This document shows positions 49,352 through 62,048 of a stretch of DNA of 64,000 nt, in pieces. Origin of the DNA: Gordius sp. MW1 (taxonomy: Eukaryota; Nematomorpha; Gordioida; Gordea; Gordiidae); assembly GCA_964036665.1 (NCBI GenBank), contig OZ038527.1, forward strand, positions 13,981,835-14,045,834, read 5' to 3'. Positions within the stretch are counted from its first letter, which is position 1. Each line of letters opens with the position of its first letter. The notes beneath the pieces are model-generated. The model searched no databases and was not told where the DNA came from. It saw only the letters and a list, made by a program, of their open reading frames with translations. A program made the position numbers and the translations under genes.

Positions 49352-52300
49352 GAAACGTGAGTGCTTAATTTTTGAAAACTGCTCTATGCAATCATGATTT
49401 CAAAGTAATAGTTTTCTGATTCTGATAAATTTTTACTTTTTATCATAGAAACAACGTCTGAAAACGACAACTTTCATCGGATGAATACGGTTGAATAAAA
49501 AAATGTGAAAAATTTTGAGGTAAAAATATTCATTTTTTTCGATTCTATGTGAAAGAGCGTAAAAAATATATAAAAATAAGCCAATTTGAGAATCCTATTA
49601 TCCTCGATTGACTTCCGAAAAGAGGTTTTAAGCTGCGAGAACTATCATTTTGACAAAAGACAACGTTTTATTGTTGCGATTAGTTTGTTGTATCAAACGT
49701 GAGTGCTTAATTTTTGGAAACTGCTCTATGCAATCATGATTTCAAAGTAATAGTTTTCTGATTCTGATAAATTTTTACTTTTTATCATGGAAACAACGTC
49801 TGAAAACGACAACTTTCATCGGATGAATACGGTTGAAAGAAAAAAATGTGAAAAATTTTAAGGTAAAAATATTTATTTTTTTTGATTCTATGTGAAAGAG
49901 CTTGAAAAAATATATAAAAGTAAGCCGATTTGAGAATCCTATTATCCTCGATTGACTTCCGAAAAGAGGTTTTAAGCTGCGAGAACTATCATTTTGACAA
50001 AAGACAACGTTTTATTGTTGCGATTAGTTTGTTGTATCAAACGTGAGTGCTTAATTTTTGAAAACTGCTCTATGCAATCATGATTTCAAAGTAATAGTTT
50101 TCTGATTCTGGTAAATTTTTACTTTTTATCATGGAAACAACGTCTGAAAACGACAACTCTCTTCGGATGAATACGGTTGAAAGAAAAAAATGTGAAAAGT
50201 TTTGAGGTAAAAATATTCATTTTTTTTGATTATATGTGAAAGAGCGTAAAAAATATATAAAAATAAGCCAATTTGAGAATCCTATTATCCTCGATTGACT
50301 TCCGAAAAGAGTTTTAAGCTGCGAGAACTATCATTTTGACAAAAGACAACGTTTTATTGTTGCGATTAGTTTGTTGTATCAAACGTGAGTGCTTAATTTT
50401 TGAAAACTGCTCTATGCAATCATGATTTCAAAGTAATAGTTTTCTGATTCTGATAAATTTTTACTTTTTATCATGGAAACAACGTCTGAAAACGATAACT
50501 TTCATCGGATGAATACGGTTGAATAAAAAAATGTGAAAAATTTTGAGGTAAAAATATTCATTTTTTTCGATTCTATGTGAAAGAGCGTAAAAAATATATA
50601 AAAATAAGCCAATTTGAGAATCCTATTATCCTCGATTGACTTCCGAAAAGAGGTTTTAAGCTGCGAGAACTATCATTTTGACAAAAGACAACGTTTTATT
50701 GTTGCGATTAGTTTGTTGTATCAAACGTGAGTGCTTAATTTTTGAAAACTGCTCTATGCAATCATGATTTCAAAGTAATAGTTTTCTGATTCTGATAAAT
50801 TTTTACTTTTTATAATGGAAACAACGTCTGAAAACGATAACTTTCATCGGATGAATACGGTTGAATAAAAAAATGTGAAAATTTTTGAGGTAAAAATATT
50901 CATTTTTTTCGATTCTATGTGAAAGAGCGTAAAAAATATATAAAAATAAGCCAATTTGAGAATCCTATTATCCTCGATTGACTTCCGAAAAGAGGTTTTA
51001 AGCTGCGAGAACTATCATTTTGACAAAAGAAAACGTTTTATTGTTGCGATTAGTTTGTTGTATCGCAACGTGAGTGCTTAATTTTTGAAAATTGCTCTAT
51101 GCGATCATGATTTCAAAGTAATAGTTTTCTGATTCTGATAAATTTTTACTTTTTATCATGGAAACAACGTCTGAAAACGACAACTTTCATCGGATGAATA
51201 CGGTTGAATAAAAAAATGTGAAAAATTTTGAGGTAAAAATATTCATTTTGTTCGATTCTATGTGAAAGAGCTTATAAAAATATATAAAAATAAGCCAATT
51301 TGAGAATCGTATTATCCTCGATTGACTTCCGAAAAGAGGTTTTAAGCTGCGAGAACTATCATTTTGACAAAAGACAACGTTTTATTGTTGCGATTAGTTT
51401 GTTGTATCAAACGTGAGTGCTTAATTTTTGAAAACTGCTCTATGCAATCATGATTTCAAAGTAATAGTTTTCTGATTCTGATAAATTTTTACTTTTTATC
51501 ATAGAAACAACGTCTGAAAACGACAACTTTCATCGGATGAATACGGTTGAATAAAAAAATGTGAAAAATTTTGAGGTAAAAATATTCATTTTTTTCGATT
51601 CTATGTGAAAGAGCGTAAAAAATATATAAAAATAAGCCAATTTGAGAATCCTATTATCCTCGATTGACTTCCGAAAAGAGGTTTTAAGCTGCGAGAACTA
51701 TCATTTTGACAAAAGACAACGTTTTATTGTTGCGATTAGTTTGTTGTATCAAACGTGAGTGCTTAATTTTTGGAAACTGCTCTATGCAATCATGATTTCA
51801 AAGTAATAGTTTTCTGATTCTGATAAATTTTTACTTTTTATCATGGAAACAACGTCTGAAAACGACAACTTTCATCGGATGAATACGGTTGAAAGAAAAA
51901 AATGTGAAAAATTTTGAGGTAAAAATATTTATTTTTTTTGATTCTATGTGAAAGAGCTTGAAAAAATATATAAAAGTAAGCCGATTTGAGAATCCTATTA
52001 TCCTCGATTGACTTCCGAAAAGAGGTTTTAAGCTGCGAGAACTATCATTTTGACAAAAGACAACGTTTTATTGTTGCGATTAGTTTGTTGTATCAAACGT
52101 GAGTGCTTAATTTTTGAAAACTGCTCTATGCAATGCAATCATGATTTCAAAGTAATAGTTTTCTGATTCTGGTAAATTTTTACTTTTTATCATGGAAACA
52201 ACGTCTGAAAACGACAACTCTCTTCGGATGAATACGGTTGAAAGAAAAAAATGTGAAAAGTTTTGAGGTAAAAATATTCATTTTTTTTGATTCTATGTGA

Positions 52301-52590
52301 AAGAGCGTAAAAAATATATAAAAATAAGCCAATTTGAGAATCCTATTATCCTCGATTGACTTCCGAAAAGAGGTTTTAAGCTGCGAGAACTATCATTTTG
52401 ACAAAAGACAACGTTTTATTGTTGCGATTAGTTTGTTGTATCAAACGTGAGTGCTTAATTTTTGAAAACTGCTCTATGCAATCATGATTTCAAAGTAATA
52501 GTTTTCTGATTCTGATAAATTTTTACTTTTTATCATGGAAACAACGTCTGAAAACGATAACTTTCATCGGATGAATACGGTTGAATAAAA
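49352..52590. repeat. 6-monomer-offset duplication, about 1.2 kb at 2,056-bp offset
   Basis: About 49.35-50.6 kb recurs at about 51.41-52.6 kb. Markers are ATAGAAACAACG (49445/51501), TTTTTGGAAACTGC (49711/51767), GACAACTCTCTTCGG and GAAAACGATAAC. The second copy carries an extra GCAAT near 52128. The first has private changes: TTTTAAGGTAAAA, TTATATGTG and a missing G in AAAAGAGTTTTAAG. Confidence 0.78.
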
Positions 52591-53168
52591 AAATGTGAAA
52601 ATTTTTGAGGTAAAAATATTCATTTTTTTCGATTCTATGTGAAAGAGCGTAAAAAATATATAAAAATAAGCCAATTTGAGAATCCTATTATCCTCGATTG
52701 ACTTCCGAAAAGAGGTTTTAAGCTGCGAGAACTATCATTTTGACAAAAGAAAACGTTTTATTGTTGCGATTAGTTTGTTGTATCGCAACGTGAGTGCTTA
52801 ATTTTTGAAAATTGCTCTATGCGATCATGATTTCAAAGTAATAGTTTTCTGATTCTGATAAATTTTTACTTTTTATCATGGAAACAACGTCTGAAAACGA
52901 CAACTTTCATCGGATGAATACGGTTGAATAAAAAAATGTGAAAAATTTTGAGGTAAAAATATTCATTTTGTTCGATTCTATGTGAAAGAGCTTATAAAAA
53001 TATATAAAAATAAGCCAATTTGAGAATCCTATTATCCTCGATTGACTTCCGAAAAGAGGTTTTAAGCTGCGAGAACTATCATTTTGACAAAAGACAACGT
53101 TTTATTGTTGCGATTAGTTTGTTGTATCAAACGTGAGTGCTTAATTTTTGAAAACTGCTCTATGCAAT
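50820..53168. repeat. 5-monomer-offset duplication, about 0.63 kb at 1,720-bp offset
   Basis: About 50.82-51.45 kb matches about 52.54-53.17 kb. Shared markers are GAAAACGATAAC, GACAAAAGAAAACG, ATTCATTTTGTTCG (51241/52961) and GAGCTTATAAAAATATAT. The differences seen are GAATCGTATT versus GAATCCTATT and CAATCATGATTTC versus CAATCACGATTTC. Confidence 0.75.
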
Positions 53169-55180
53169 CACGATTTCAAAGTAATAGTTTTCTGATTCTC
53201 ATAAATTTTTACTTTTTATCATGGAAACAACGTCTGAAAACGACAGTTTTCATCGGATGAATACGGTTGAAAGAAAAAAATGTGAAAAATTTTGAGGTAA
53301 AAATATTTATTTTTTTTGATTCTATGTGAAAGAGCTTGAAAAAATATATAAAAGTAAGCCGATTTGAGAATCCTATTATCCTCGATTGACTTCCGAAAAG
53401 AGGTTTTAAGCTGCGAGAACTATCATTTTGACAAAAGACAACGTTTTATTGTTGCGATTAGTTTGTTGTATCAAACGTGAGTGCTTAATTTTTGAAAATT
53501 GCTCTATGCAATCATGATTTCAAAGTAATAGTTTTCTGATTCTGGTAAATTTTTACTTTTTATCATGGAAACAACGTCTGAAAACGACAACTTTCTTCGG
53601 ATGTATACGGTTGAAAGAAAAAAATGTGAAAGATTTTGAGGTAAAAATATTTATTTTTTCGATTCTATGTGAAAGAGCTTGAAAAAATATATAAAAGTAA
53701 GCCGATTAGAGAATCCTATTATCCTCGATTGACTTCCGAAAAGAGGTTTTAAGCTGCGAGAACTATCATTTTGACAAAAGACAACGTTTTATTGTTGCGA
53801 TTAGTTTGTTGTATCGCAACGTGAGTGCTTAATTTTTGAAAATTGCTCTATGCGATCATAATTTCAAAGTAATAGTTTTCTGATTCTGATAAATTTTTAC
53901 TTTTTATCATGGAAACAACGTCTGAAAACGACAACTTTCATCGGATGAATACGTTTGAATAAAAAAATGTGAAAAATTTTGAGGTAAAAATATTTATTTT
54001 TTTCGATTCTATGTGAAAGAGAAAAAAATATATAAAAATAAGTCAATTTGAGAATCCTATTATCCTCGATTAACTTCCGAAAAGAGGTTTTAAGCTGCGA
54101 GAACTATCATTTTGACAAAAGACAACGTTTTATTGTTGCGATTAGTTTGTTGTATCAAACGTGAGTGCTTAATTTTTGAAAACTGCTCTATGCAATCATG
54201 ATTTCAAAGTAATAGTTTTCTGATTCTGATAAATTTTTACTTTTTATCATGGAAACAACGTCTGAAAACGACAACTTTCATCGGATGAATACGGTTGAAT
54301 AAAAAAATGTGAAAAATTTTGAGGTAAAAATATTCATTTTTTTCGATTCTATGTGAAAGAGCGTACAAAATATATAAAAATAAGCCAATTTGAGAATCCT
54401 ATTATCCTCGATTGACTTCCGAAAAAAGGTTTTAAGCTGCGAGAACTATCATTTTGACAAAAGACAACGTTTTATTGTTGCGATTAGTTTGTTGTATCAA
54501 ACGTGAGTGCTTAATTTTTGAAAACTGCTCTATGCAATCACGATTTCAAAGTAATAGTTTTCTGATTCTCATAAATTTTTACTTTTTATCATGGAAACAA
54601 CGTCTGAAAACGACAACTTTCATCGGATGAATACGGTTAAAAGAAAAAAATGTGAAAAATTTTGAGGTAAAAATATTTATTTTTTTTGATTCTATGTGAA
54701 AGAGCTTGAAAAAATATATAAAAGTAAGCCGATTTGAGAATCCTATTATCCTCGATTGACTTCCGAAAAGAGGTTTTAAGCTGCGAGAACTATCATTTTG
54801 ACAAAAGACAACGTTTTATTGTTGCGATTAGTTTGTTGTATCAAACGTGAGTGCTTAATTTTTAAAAACTGCTCTATGCAATCATGATTTCAAAGTAATA
54901 GTTTTCTGATTCTGGTAAATTTTTACTTTTTATCATGGAAACAACGTCTGAAAACGACAACTTTCTTCGGATGAATACGGTTGAAAGAAAAAAATGTGAA
55001 AGATTTTGAGGTAAAAATATTTATTTTTTTCGATTCTATGTGAAAGAGCTTGAAAAAATATATAAAAGTAAGCCGATTAGAGAATCCTATTATCCTCGAT
55101 TGACTTCCGAAAAGAGGTTTTAAGCTGCGAGAACTATCATTTTGACAAAAGACAACGTTTTATTGTTGCGATTAGTTTGT
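53100..55180. repeat. 4-monomer-offset duplication, about 0.7 kb at 1,370-bp offset
   Basis: About 53.1-53.8 kb matches about 54.47-55.18 kb. Shared markers are CAATCACGATTTC (CGATTTC at 53171/54541), GATTCTCATAAATTT, CTGGTAAATTT, GAAAGATTTTGAGG and GCCGATTAGAG. The copies separate at CGCAACG versus CGTAACG. Differences include GGATGTATACGG in the first copy and GTTAAAAGAAAA in the second. Confidence 0.75.
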
Positions 55181-55519
55181 TGTATCGTAACGTGAGTGCT
55201 TAATTTTTGAAAATTGCTCTATGCGATCATGATTTCAAAGTAATAGTTTTCTGATTCTGATAAATTTTTACTTTTTATCATGGAAACAACGTCTGAAAAC
55301 CACAACTTTCATCGGATGAATACGGTTGAATAAAAAAATGTGAAAAATTTTGAGGTAAAAATATTCCTTTTTTTCGATTCTATGTGAAAGAGCGTATAAA
55401 AATATATAAAAATAAGCCAATTTGAGAATCCTATTATACTCGATTGACTTCCGAAAAGAGGTTTTAAGCTGCGAGAACTATCAATTTGACAAAAGAAAAC
55501 GTTTTATTGTTGCGATTAG

Positions 55520-57471
55520 TTTGTTGTATCGCAACGTGAGTGCTTAATTTTTGAAAATTGCTCTATGCGATCATGATTTCAAAGTAATAGTTTTCTGATT
55601 CTGATAAATTTTTACTTTTTATCATGGAAACAACGTCTGAAAATGACAACTTTCATCGGATGAATACGGTTGAATAAAAAAATGTGAAAAATTTTGAGGT
55701 AAAAATATTCATTTTTTTCGATTCTATATGAAAGAGCGTATAAAAATATATAAAAGTAAGCCAATTTGAGAATCCTATTATCCTCGATTGACTTCCGAAA
55801 AGAGGTTTTAAGCTGCGAGAACTATCATTTTGACAAAAGACAACTTTCTATTGTTGCGATTAGTTTGTTGTATCAAACGTGAGTGCTTAATTTTTGAAAA
55901 CTGCTCTATGCAATCATGATTTCAAAGTAATAGTTTTCTGATTCTCATAAATTTTTACTTTTTATCATGGAAACAACGTCTGAAAACGACAAATTTCATC
56001 GGATGAATACGGTTGAAAGAAAAAAATGTGAAAAATTTTGAGGTAAAAATATTTATTTTTTTCGATTCTCTGTGAAAGAGCTTAAAAAAATATATAAAAG
56101 TAAGCCGATTTGAGAATCCTATTATCCTCGATTGACTTCCAAAAAGAGGTTTTAAGCTGCGAGAACTATCATTTTGACAAAAGACAACGTTTTATTGTTG
56201 CGATTAGTTTGTTGTATCGCAACGTGAGTGCTTAATTTTTGAAAATTGCTCTATGCGATCATGATTTCAAAGTAATAGTTTTCTGATTCTGATAAATTTT
56301 TACTTTTTATCATGGAAACAACGTCTGAAAACGACAACTTTTATCGGATGAATACGGTTGAATAAAAAAATGTGAAAATTTTTGAGGTAAAAATATTCAT
56401 TTTTTTCGATTCTATGTGAAAGAGCGTAAAAAAAAAAATAAAAATAAGCCAATTTGAGAATCCTATTATCCTGGATTGACTTCCGAAAAGAGGTTTTAAG
56501 CTGCGATAACTATCATTTTGACAAAAGACAACGTTTTATTGTTGCGAGTTTGTTGTATCGTAACCTGTGTGCTTAATTTTTGAAAATTGCTCTATGCTAT
56601 CATGATTTCAAAGTAATAGTTTTCTGATTCTGATAAATTTTTACTTTTTATCATGGAAACAACGTCTGAAAACGACAACTTTCATCGGATGAATACGGTT
56701 GAATAAAAAAATGTGAAAAATTTTGAGGTAAAAATATTCATTTTTTTCGATTCTATGTGAAAGAGCGTATAAAAATATATAAAAATAAGCCAATTTGAGA
56801 ATCCTATTATCCTCGATTGACTTCCGAAAAGAGGATTTAAGCTGCGAGAACTATCATTTTGACAAAAGACAACTTTCTATTGTTGCGATTAGTTTGTTGT
56901 ATCAAACGTGAGTGCTTAATTTTTGAAAACTGCTCTATGCAATCATGATTTCAAAGTAATAGTTTTCTGATTCTCATAAATTTTTACTTTTTATCATGGA
57001 AACAACGTCTGAAAACGACAACTTTCATCGGATGAATACGGTTGAAAGTAAAAAATTGTGAAAAATTTTGAGGTAAAAATATTTATTTTTTTCGATTCTA
57101 TGTGAAAGAGCGTAAAAAATATATAAAAATAAGCCAATTTGAGAATCCTATTATCCTTGATTGACTTCCGAAAAGAGGTTTTAAGCTGCGAGAACTATCA
57201 TTTTGACAAAAGACAACGTTTTATTGTTGCGATTAGTTTGTTGTATCAAACGTGAGTGCTTAATTTTTGAAAACTCCTCTATGCAATCATGATTTCAAAG
57301 TAATAGTTTTCTGATTCTGATAAATTTTTACTCTTTATCATGGAAACAACGTCTGAAAACGACATCTTTCATCGGATGAATACGGTTGAAAGAAAAAAAT
57401 GTGAAAAATTTTGAGGTAAAAATATTTATTTTTTTCGATTCTATGTGAAAGAGCTTGAAAAATATATAAAA
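55520..57471. repeat. 19-monomer-offset block, copy 1 (partner about 62049-64000)
   Basis: A constant offset of 6,529 bp is set by TAACCTGTGT (56561/63090), GCTATCATG and AAAGTAAAAAATTGTG (57045/63574). Scattered substitutions, for example GATTCTATATG near 55728, an all-A run at 56428, AACTCCTCTATG and GACATCTTTC, show that this copy has diverged somewhat. The partner runs to the last base of the window, so the full block length is unknown. Confidence 0.82.
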
Positions 57472-59099
57472 GTAAGCCGATTTGAGAATCCTATTATCCT
57501 CGATTGACTTCCGAAAAGAGGTTTTAAACTGCGAGAACTATCATTTTGACAAAAGACAACGTTTTATTGTTGCGATTAGTTTGTTGTATCGCAACGTGAG
57601 TGCTTAATTTTTGAAAATTGCTCTATGCGATCATGATTTCAAAGTAATAGTTTTCTGATTCTGATAAATTTTTACTTTTTATCATGGAAACAACGTCTGA
57701 AAACGACAACTTTCATCGGATGAATACGGTTGAATAAAAAAATGTGAAAATTTTTGAGGTAAAAATATTCATTTTTTTCGATTCTATGTGAAAGAGCGTA
57801 AAAAAATATATAAAAATAAGCCAATTTGAGAATCCTATTATCCTGGATTGACTTCCGAAAAGAGGTTTTAAGCTGCGAGAACTATCATTTTGACAAAAGA
57901 CAACGTTTTATTGTTGCGATTAGTTTGTTGTATCGTAACGTGAGTGCTTAATTTTTGAAAATTGCTCTATGCGATCATGATTTCAAAGTAATAGTTTTCT
58001 GATTCTGATAAATTTTTACTTTTTATCATGGAAACAACGTCAGAAAACCACAACTTTCATCGGATGAATACGGTTGAATAAAAAAATGTGAAAAATTTTG
58101 AGCTAAAAATATTCATTTTTTTCGATTCTATGTGAAAGAGCGTATAAAAATATATAAAAATAAGCCAATTTGAGAATCCTATTATCCTCGATTGACTTCC
58201 GAAAAGAGGTTTTAAGCTGCGAGAACTATCAATTTGACAAAAGAAAACGTTTTATTGTTGCGATTAGTTTGTTGTATCGCAACGTGAGTGCTTAATTTTT
58301 GAAAATTGCTCTATGCGATCATGATTTCAAAGTAATAGTTTTCTGATTCTGATAAATTTTTACTTTTTATCATGGAAACAACGTCTGAAAATGACAACTT
58401 TCATCGGATATACGGTTGAATAAAAAAATGTGAAAAATTTTGAGGTAAAAATATTCATTTTTTTCGATTCTATGTGAAAGAGCGTATAAAAATATATAAA
58501 AGTAAGCCAATTTGAGAATCCTATTATCCTCGATTGACTTCCGAAAAGAGGTTTTAAGCTGCGAGAACTATCATTTTGACAAAAGACAACGTTCTATTGT
58601 TGCGATTAGTTTGTTGTATCAAACGTGAGTGCTTAATTTTTGAAAACTGCTCTATGCAATCATGATTTCAAAGTAATAGTTTTCTGATTCTCATAAATTT
58701 TTACTTTTTATCATGGAAACAACGTCTGAAAACGACAAATTTCATCGGATGAATACGGTTGAAAGAAAAAAATGGGAAAAATTTTGAGGTAAAAATATTT
58801 ATTTTTTTCGATTCTATGTGAAAGAGCTTAAAAAAAATATATAAAAGTAAGCCGATTTGAGAATCCTATTATCCTCGATTGACTTCCAAAAAGAGGTTTT
58901 AAGCTGCGAGAACTATCATTTTGACAAAAGACAACGTTTTATTGTTGCGATTAGTTTGTTGTATCGCAACGTGAGTGCTTAATTTTTGAAAATTGCTCTA
59001 TGCGATCATGATTTCAAAGTAATAGTTTTCTGATTCTGATAAATTTTTACTTTTTATCATGGAAACAACGTCTGAAAACGACAACTTTCATCGGATGAA

Positions 59100-60060
59100 T
59101 ACGGTTGAATAAAAAAATGTGAAAATTTTTGAGGTAAAAATATTCATTTTTTTCGATTCTATGTGAAAGAGCGTAAAAAAATATATAAAAATAAGCCAAT
59201 TTGAGAATCCTATTATACTCGATTGACTTCCGAAAAGAGGTTTTAAGCTGCGAGAACTATCAATTTGACAAAAGAAAACGTTTTATTGTTGCGATTAGTT
59301 TGTTGTATCGCAACGTGAGTGCTTAATTTTTGAAAATTGCTCTATGCGATCATGATTTCAAAGTAATAGTTTTCTGATTCTGATAAATTTTTACTTTTTA
59401 TCATGGCAACAACGTCTGAAAATGACAACTTTCATCGGATATACGGTTGAATAAAAAAATGTGAAAAATTTTGAGGTAAAAATATTCATTTTTTTCGATT
59501 CTATGTGAAAGAGCGTATAAAAATATATAAAAATAAGCCAATTTGAGAATCCTATTATCCTCGATTGACTTCCGAAAAGAGGTTTTAAGCTGCGAGAACT
59601 ATCAATTTGACAAAAGAAAACGTTTTATTGTTGCGATTAGTTTGTTGTATCGCAACGTGAGTGCTTAATTTTTGAAAATTGCTCTATGCGATCATGATTT
59701 CAAAGTAATAGTTTTCTGATTCTGATAAATTTTTACTTTTTATCATGGAAACAACGTCTGAAAATGACAACTTTCATCGGATATACGGTTGAATAAAAAA
59801 ATGTGAAAAATTTTGAGGTAAAAATATTCATTTTTTTCGATTCTATGTGAAAGAGCGTATAAAAATATATAAAAGTAAGCCAATTTGAGAATCCTATTAT
59901 CCTCGATTGACTTCCGAAAAGAGGTTTTAAGCTGCGAGAACTATCATTTTGACAAAAGACAACGTTCTATTGTTGCGATTAGTTTGTTGTATCAAACGTG
60001 AGTGCTTAATTTTTGAAAACTGCTCTATGCAATCATGATTTCAAAGTAATAGTTTTCTGA
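59100..60060. repeat. Adjacent single-monomer duplication
   Basis: Two neighbouring monomers share the rare GGATATACGG form (ATATACGG at 59439 and 59781, 342 bp apart), the preceding ATCAATTTGACAAAAGAAAA and GCGTATAAAAATATAT. The first has a private ATGGCAACAACG. Further copies of GGATATACGG are at 58408 and, in regions II and III, at about 22736, 27877, 29243, 32328, 37127 and 38493. Confidence 0.65.
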
Positions 60061-62048
60061 TTCTCATAAATTTTTACTTTTTATCATGAAAACAACGTCT
60101 GAAAACGACAAATTTCATCGGATGAATACGGTTGAAAGAAAAAAATGTGAAAAATTTTGAGGTAAAAATATTTATTTTTTTTGATTCTATGTGAAAGAGC
60201 TTAAAAAAATATATAAAAGTAAGCCGATTTGAGAATCCTATTATCCTCGATTGACTTCCAAAAAGAGGTTTTAAGCTGCGAGAACTATCATTTTGACAAA
60301 AGACAACGTTTTATTGTTGCGATTAGTTTGTTGTATCGCAACGTGAGTGCTTAATTTTTGAAAATTGCTCCATGCGATCATGATTTCAAAGTAATAGTTT
60401 TCTGATTCTGATAAATTTTTACTTTTTATCATGGAAACAAAGTCTGAAAACGACAACTTTCATCGGATGAATACGGTTGAATAAAAAAATGTGAAAATTT
60501 TTGAGGTAAAAATATTAATTTTTTTCGATTCTAGGTGAAAGAGCGTAAAAAAATATATAAAAATAAGCCAATTTGAGAATCCTATTATCCTGGATTGACT
60601 TCCGAAAAGAGGTTTTAAGCTGCGAGAACTATCATTTTGACAAAAGACAACGTTTTATTGTTGCGATTAGTTTGTTGTATCGTAACGTGAGTGCTTAATT
60701 TTTGAAAAAATTGCTCTATGCGATCATGATTTCAAAGTAATAGTTTTCTGATTCTGATAAATTTTTACTTTTTATCATGGAAACAACGTCTGAAAACCAC
60801 AACTTTCATCGGATGAATACGGTTGAATAAAAAAATGTGAAAAATTTTGAGGTAAAAATATTCATTTTTTTCGATTCTATGTGAAAGAGCGTATAAAAAT
60901 ATATAAAAATAAGCCAATTTGAGAATCCTATTATCCTCGATTGACTTCCGAAAAGAGGTTTTAAGCTGCGAGAACTATCAATTTGACAAAAGAAAACGTT
61001 TTATTGTTGCGATTAGTTTGTTGTATCGCAACGTGAGTGCCTAATTTTTGAAAATTGCTCTATGCGATCATGATTTCAAAGTAATAGTTTTCTGATTCTG
61101 ATAAATTTTTACTTTTTATCATGGAAACAACGTCTGAAAATGACAACTTTCATCGGATGAGTACGGTTGAATAAAAAAATGTGAAAAATTTTGAGGTAAA
61201 AATATTCATTTTTTTCGATTCTATGTGAAAGAGCGTATAAAAATATATAAAAGTAAGCCAATTTGAGAATCCTATTATCCTCGATTGACTTCCGAAAAGA
61301 GGTTTTAAGCTGCGAGAACTATCATTTTGACAAAAGACAACGTTCTATTGTAGCGATTAGTTTGTTGTATCAAACGTGAGTGCTTAATTTTTGAAAACTG
61401 CTCTATGCAATCATGATTTCAAAGTAATAGTTTTCTGATTCTCATAAATTTTTACTTTTTATCATGGAAACAACGTCTGAAAACGACAAATTTCATCGGA
61501 TGAATACGGTTGAAAGAAAAAAATGTGAAAAATTTTGAGGTAAAAATATTTATTTTTTTCGATTCTATGTGAAAGAGCTTAAAAAAATATATAAAAGTAA
61601 GCCGATTTGAGAATCCTATTATCCTCGATTGACTTCCAAAAAGAGGTTTTAAGCTGCGAGAACTATCATTTTGACAAAAGACAACGTTTTATTGTTGCGA
61701 TTAGTTTGTTTTATCGCAACGTGAGTGCTTAATTTTTAAAAATTGCTCTATGCGATCATGATTTCAAAGTAATAGTTTTCTGATTCTGATAAATTTTTAC
61801 TTTTTATCATGGAAACAACGTCTGAAAACGACAACTTTTATCGGATGAATACGGTTGAATAAAAAAATGTGAAAATTTTTGAGGTAAAAATATTCATTTT
61901 TTTCGATTCTATGTGAAAGAGCGTAAAAAAATATACAAAAATAAGCCAATTTGAGAATCCTATTATCCTGGATTGACTTCCGAAAAGAGGTTTTAAGCTG
62001 CGAGAACTATCATTTTGACAAAAGACAACGTTTTATTGTTGCGATTAG

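Larger units (their letters stand above)
40194..55100. repeat. Region IV: mosaic of 4-, 5-, 6- and 12-monomer blocks
   Basis: The region is entirely satellite. It begins with the block matching 9.8-10.5 kb, continues with monomers like region II near 41-42 kb (GAAAACCACAAC at about 41564) and then carries its own set of blocks: offset 4,115 bp (42.7-44.9 versus 46.8-49.0 kb), 2,056 bp (49.35-50.6 versus 51.4-52.6 kb), 1,720 bp (50.8-51.45 versus 52.5-53.2 kb) and 1,370 bp (53.1-53.8 versus 54.5-55.2 kb). Rare forms also found at 11.4 kb, such as AATACGTTTGAATAAAA with GAAAGAGAAAAAAATATAT and TCGATTAACTTCC, recur at about 45.03 and 53.95 kb. Confidence 0.85.
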
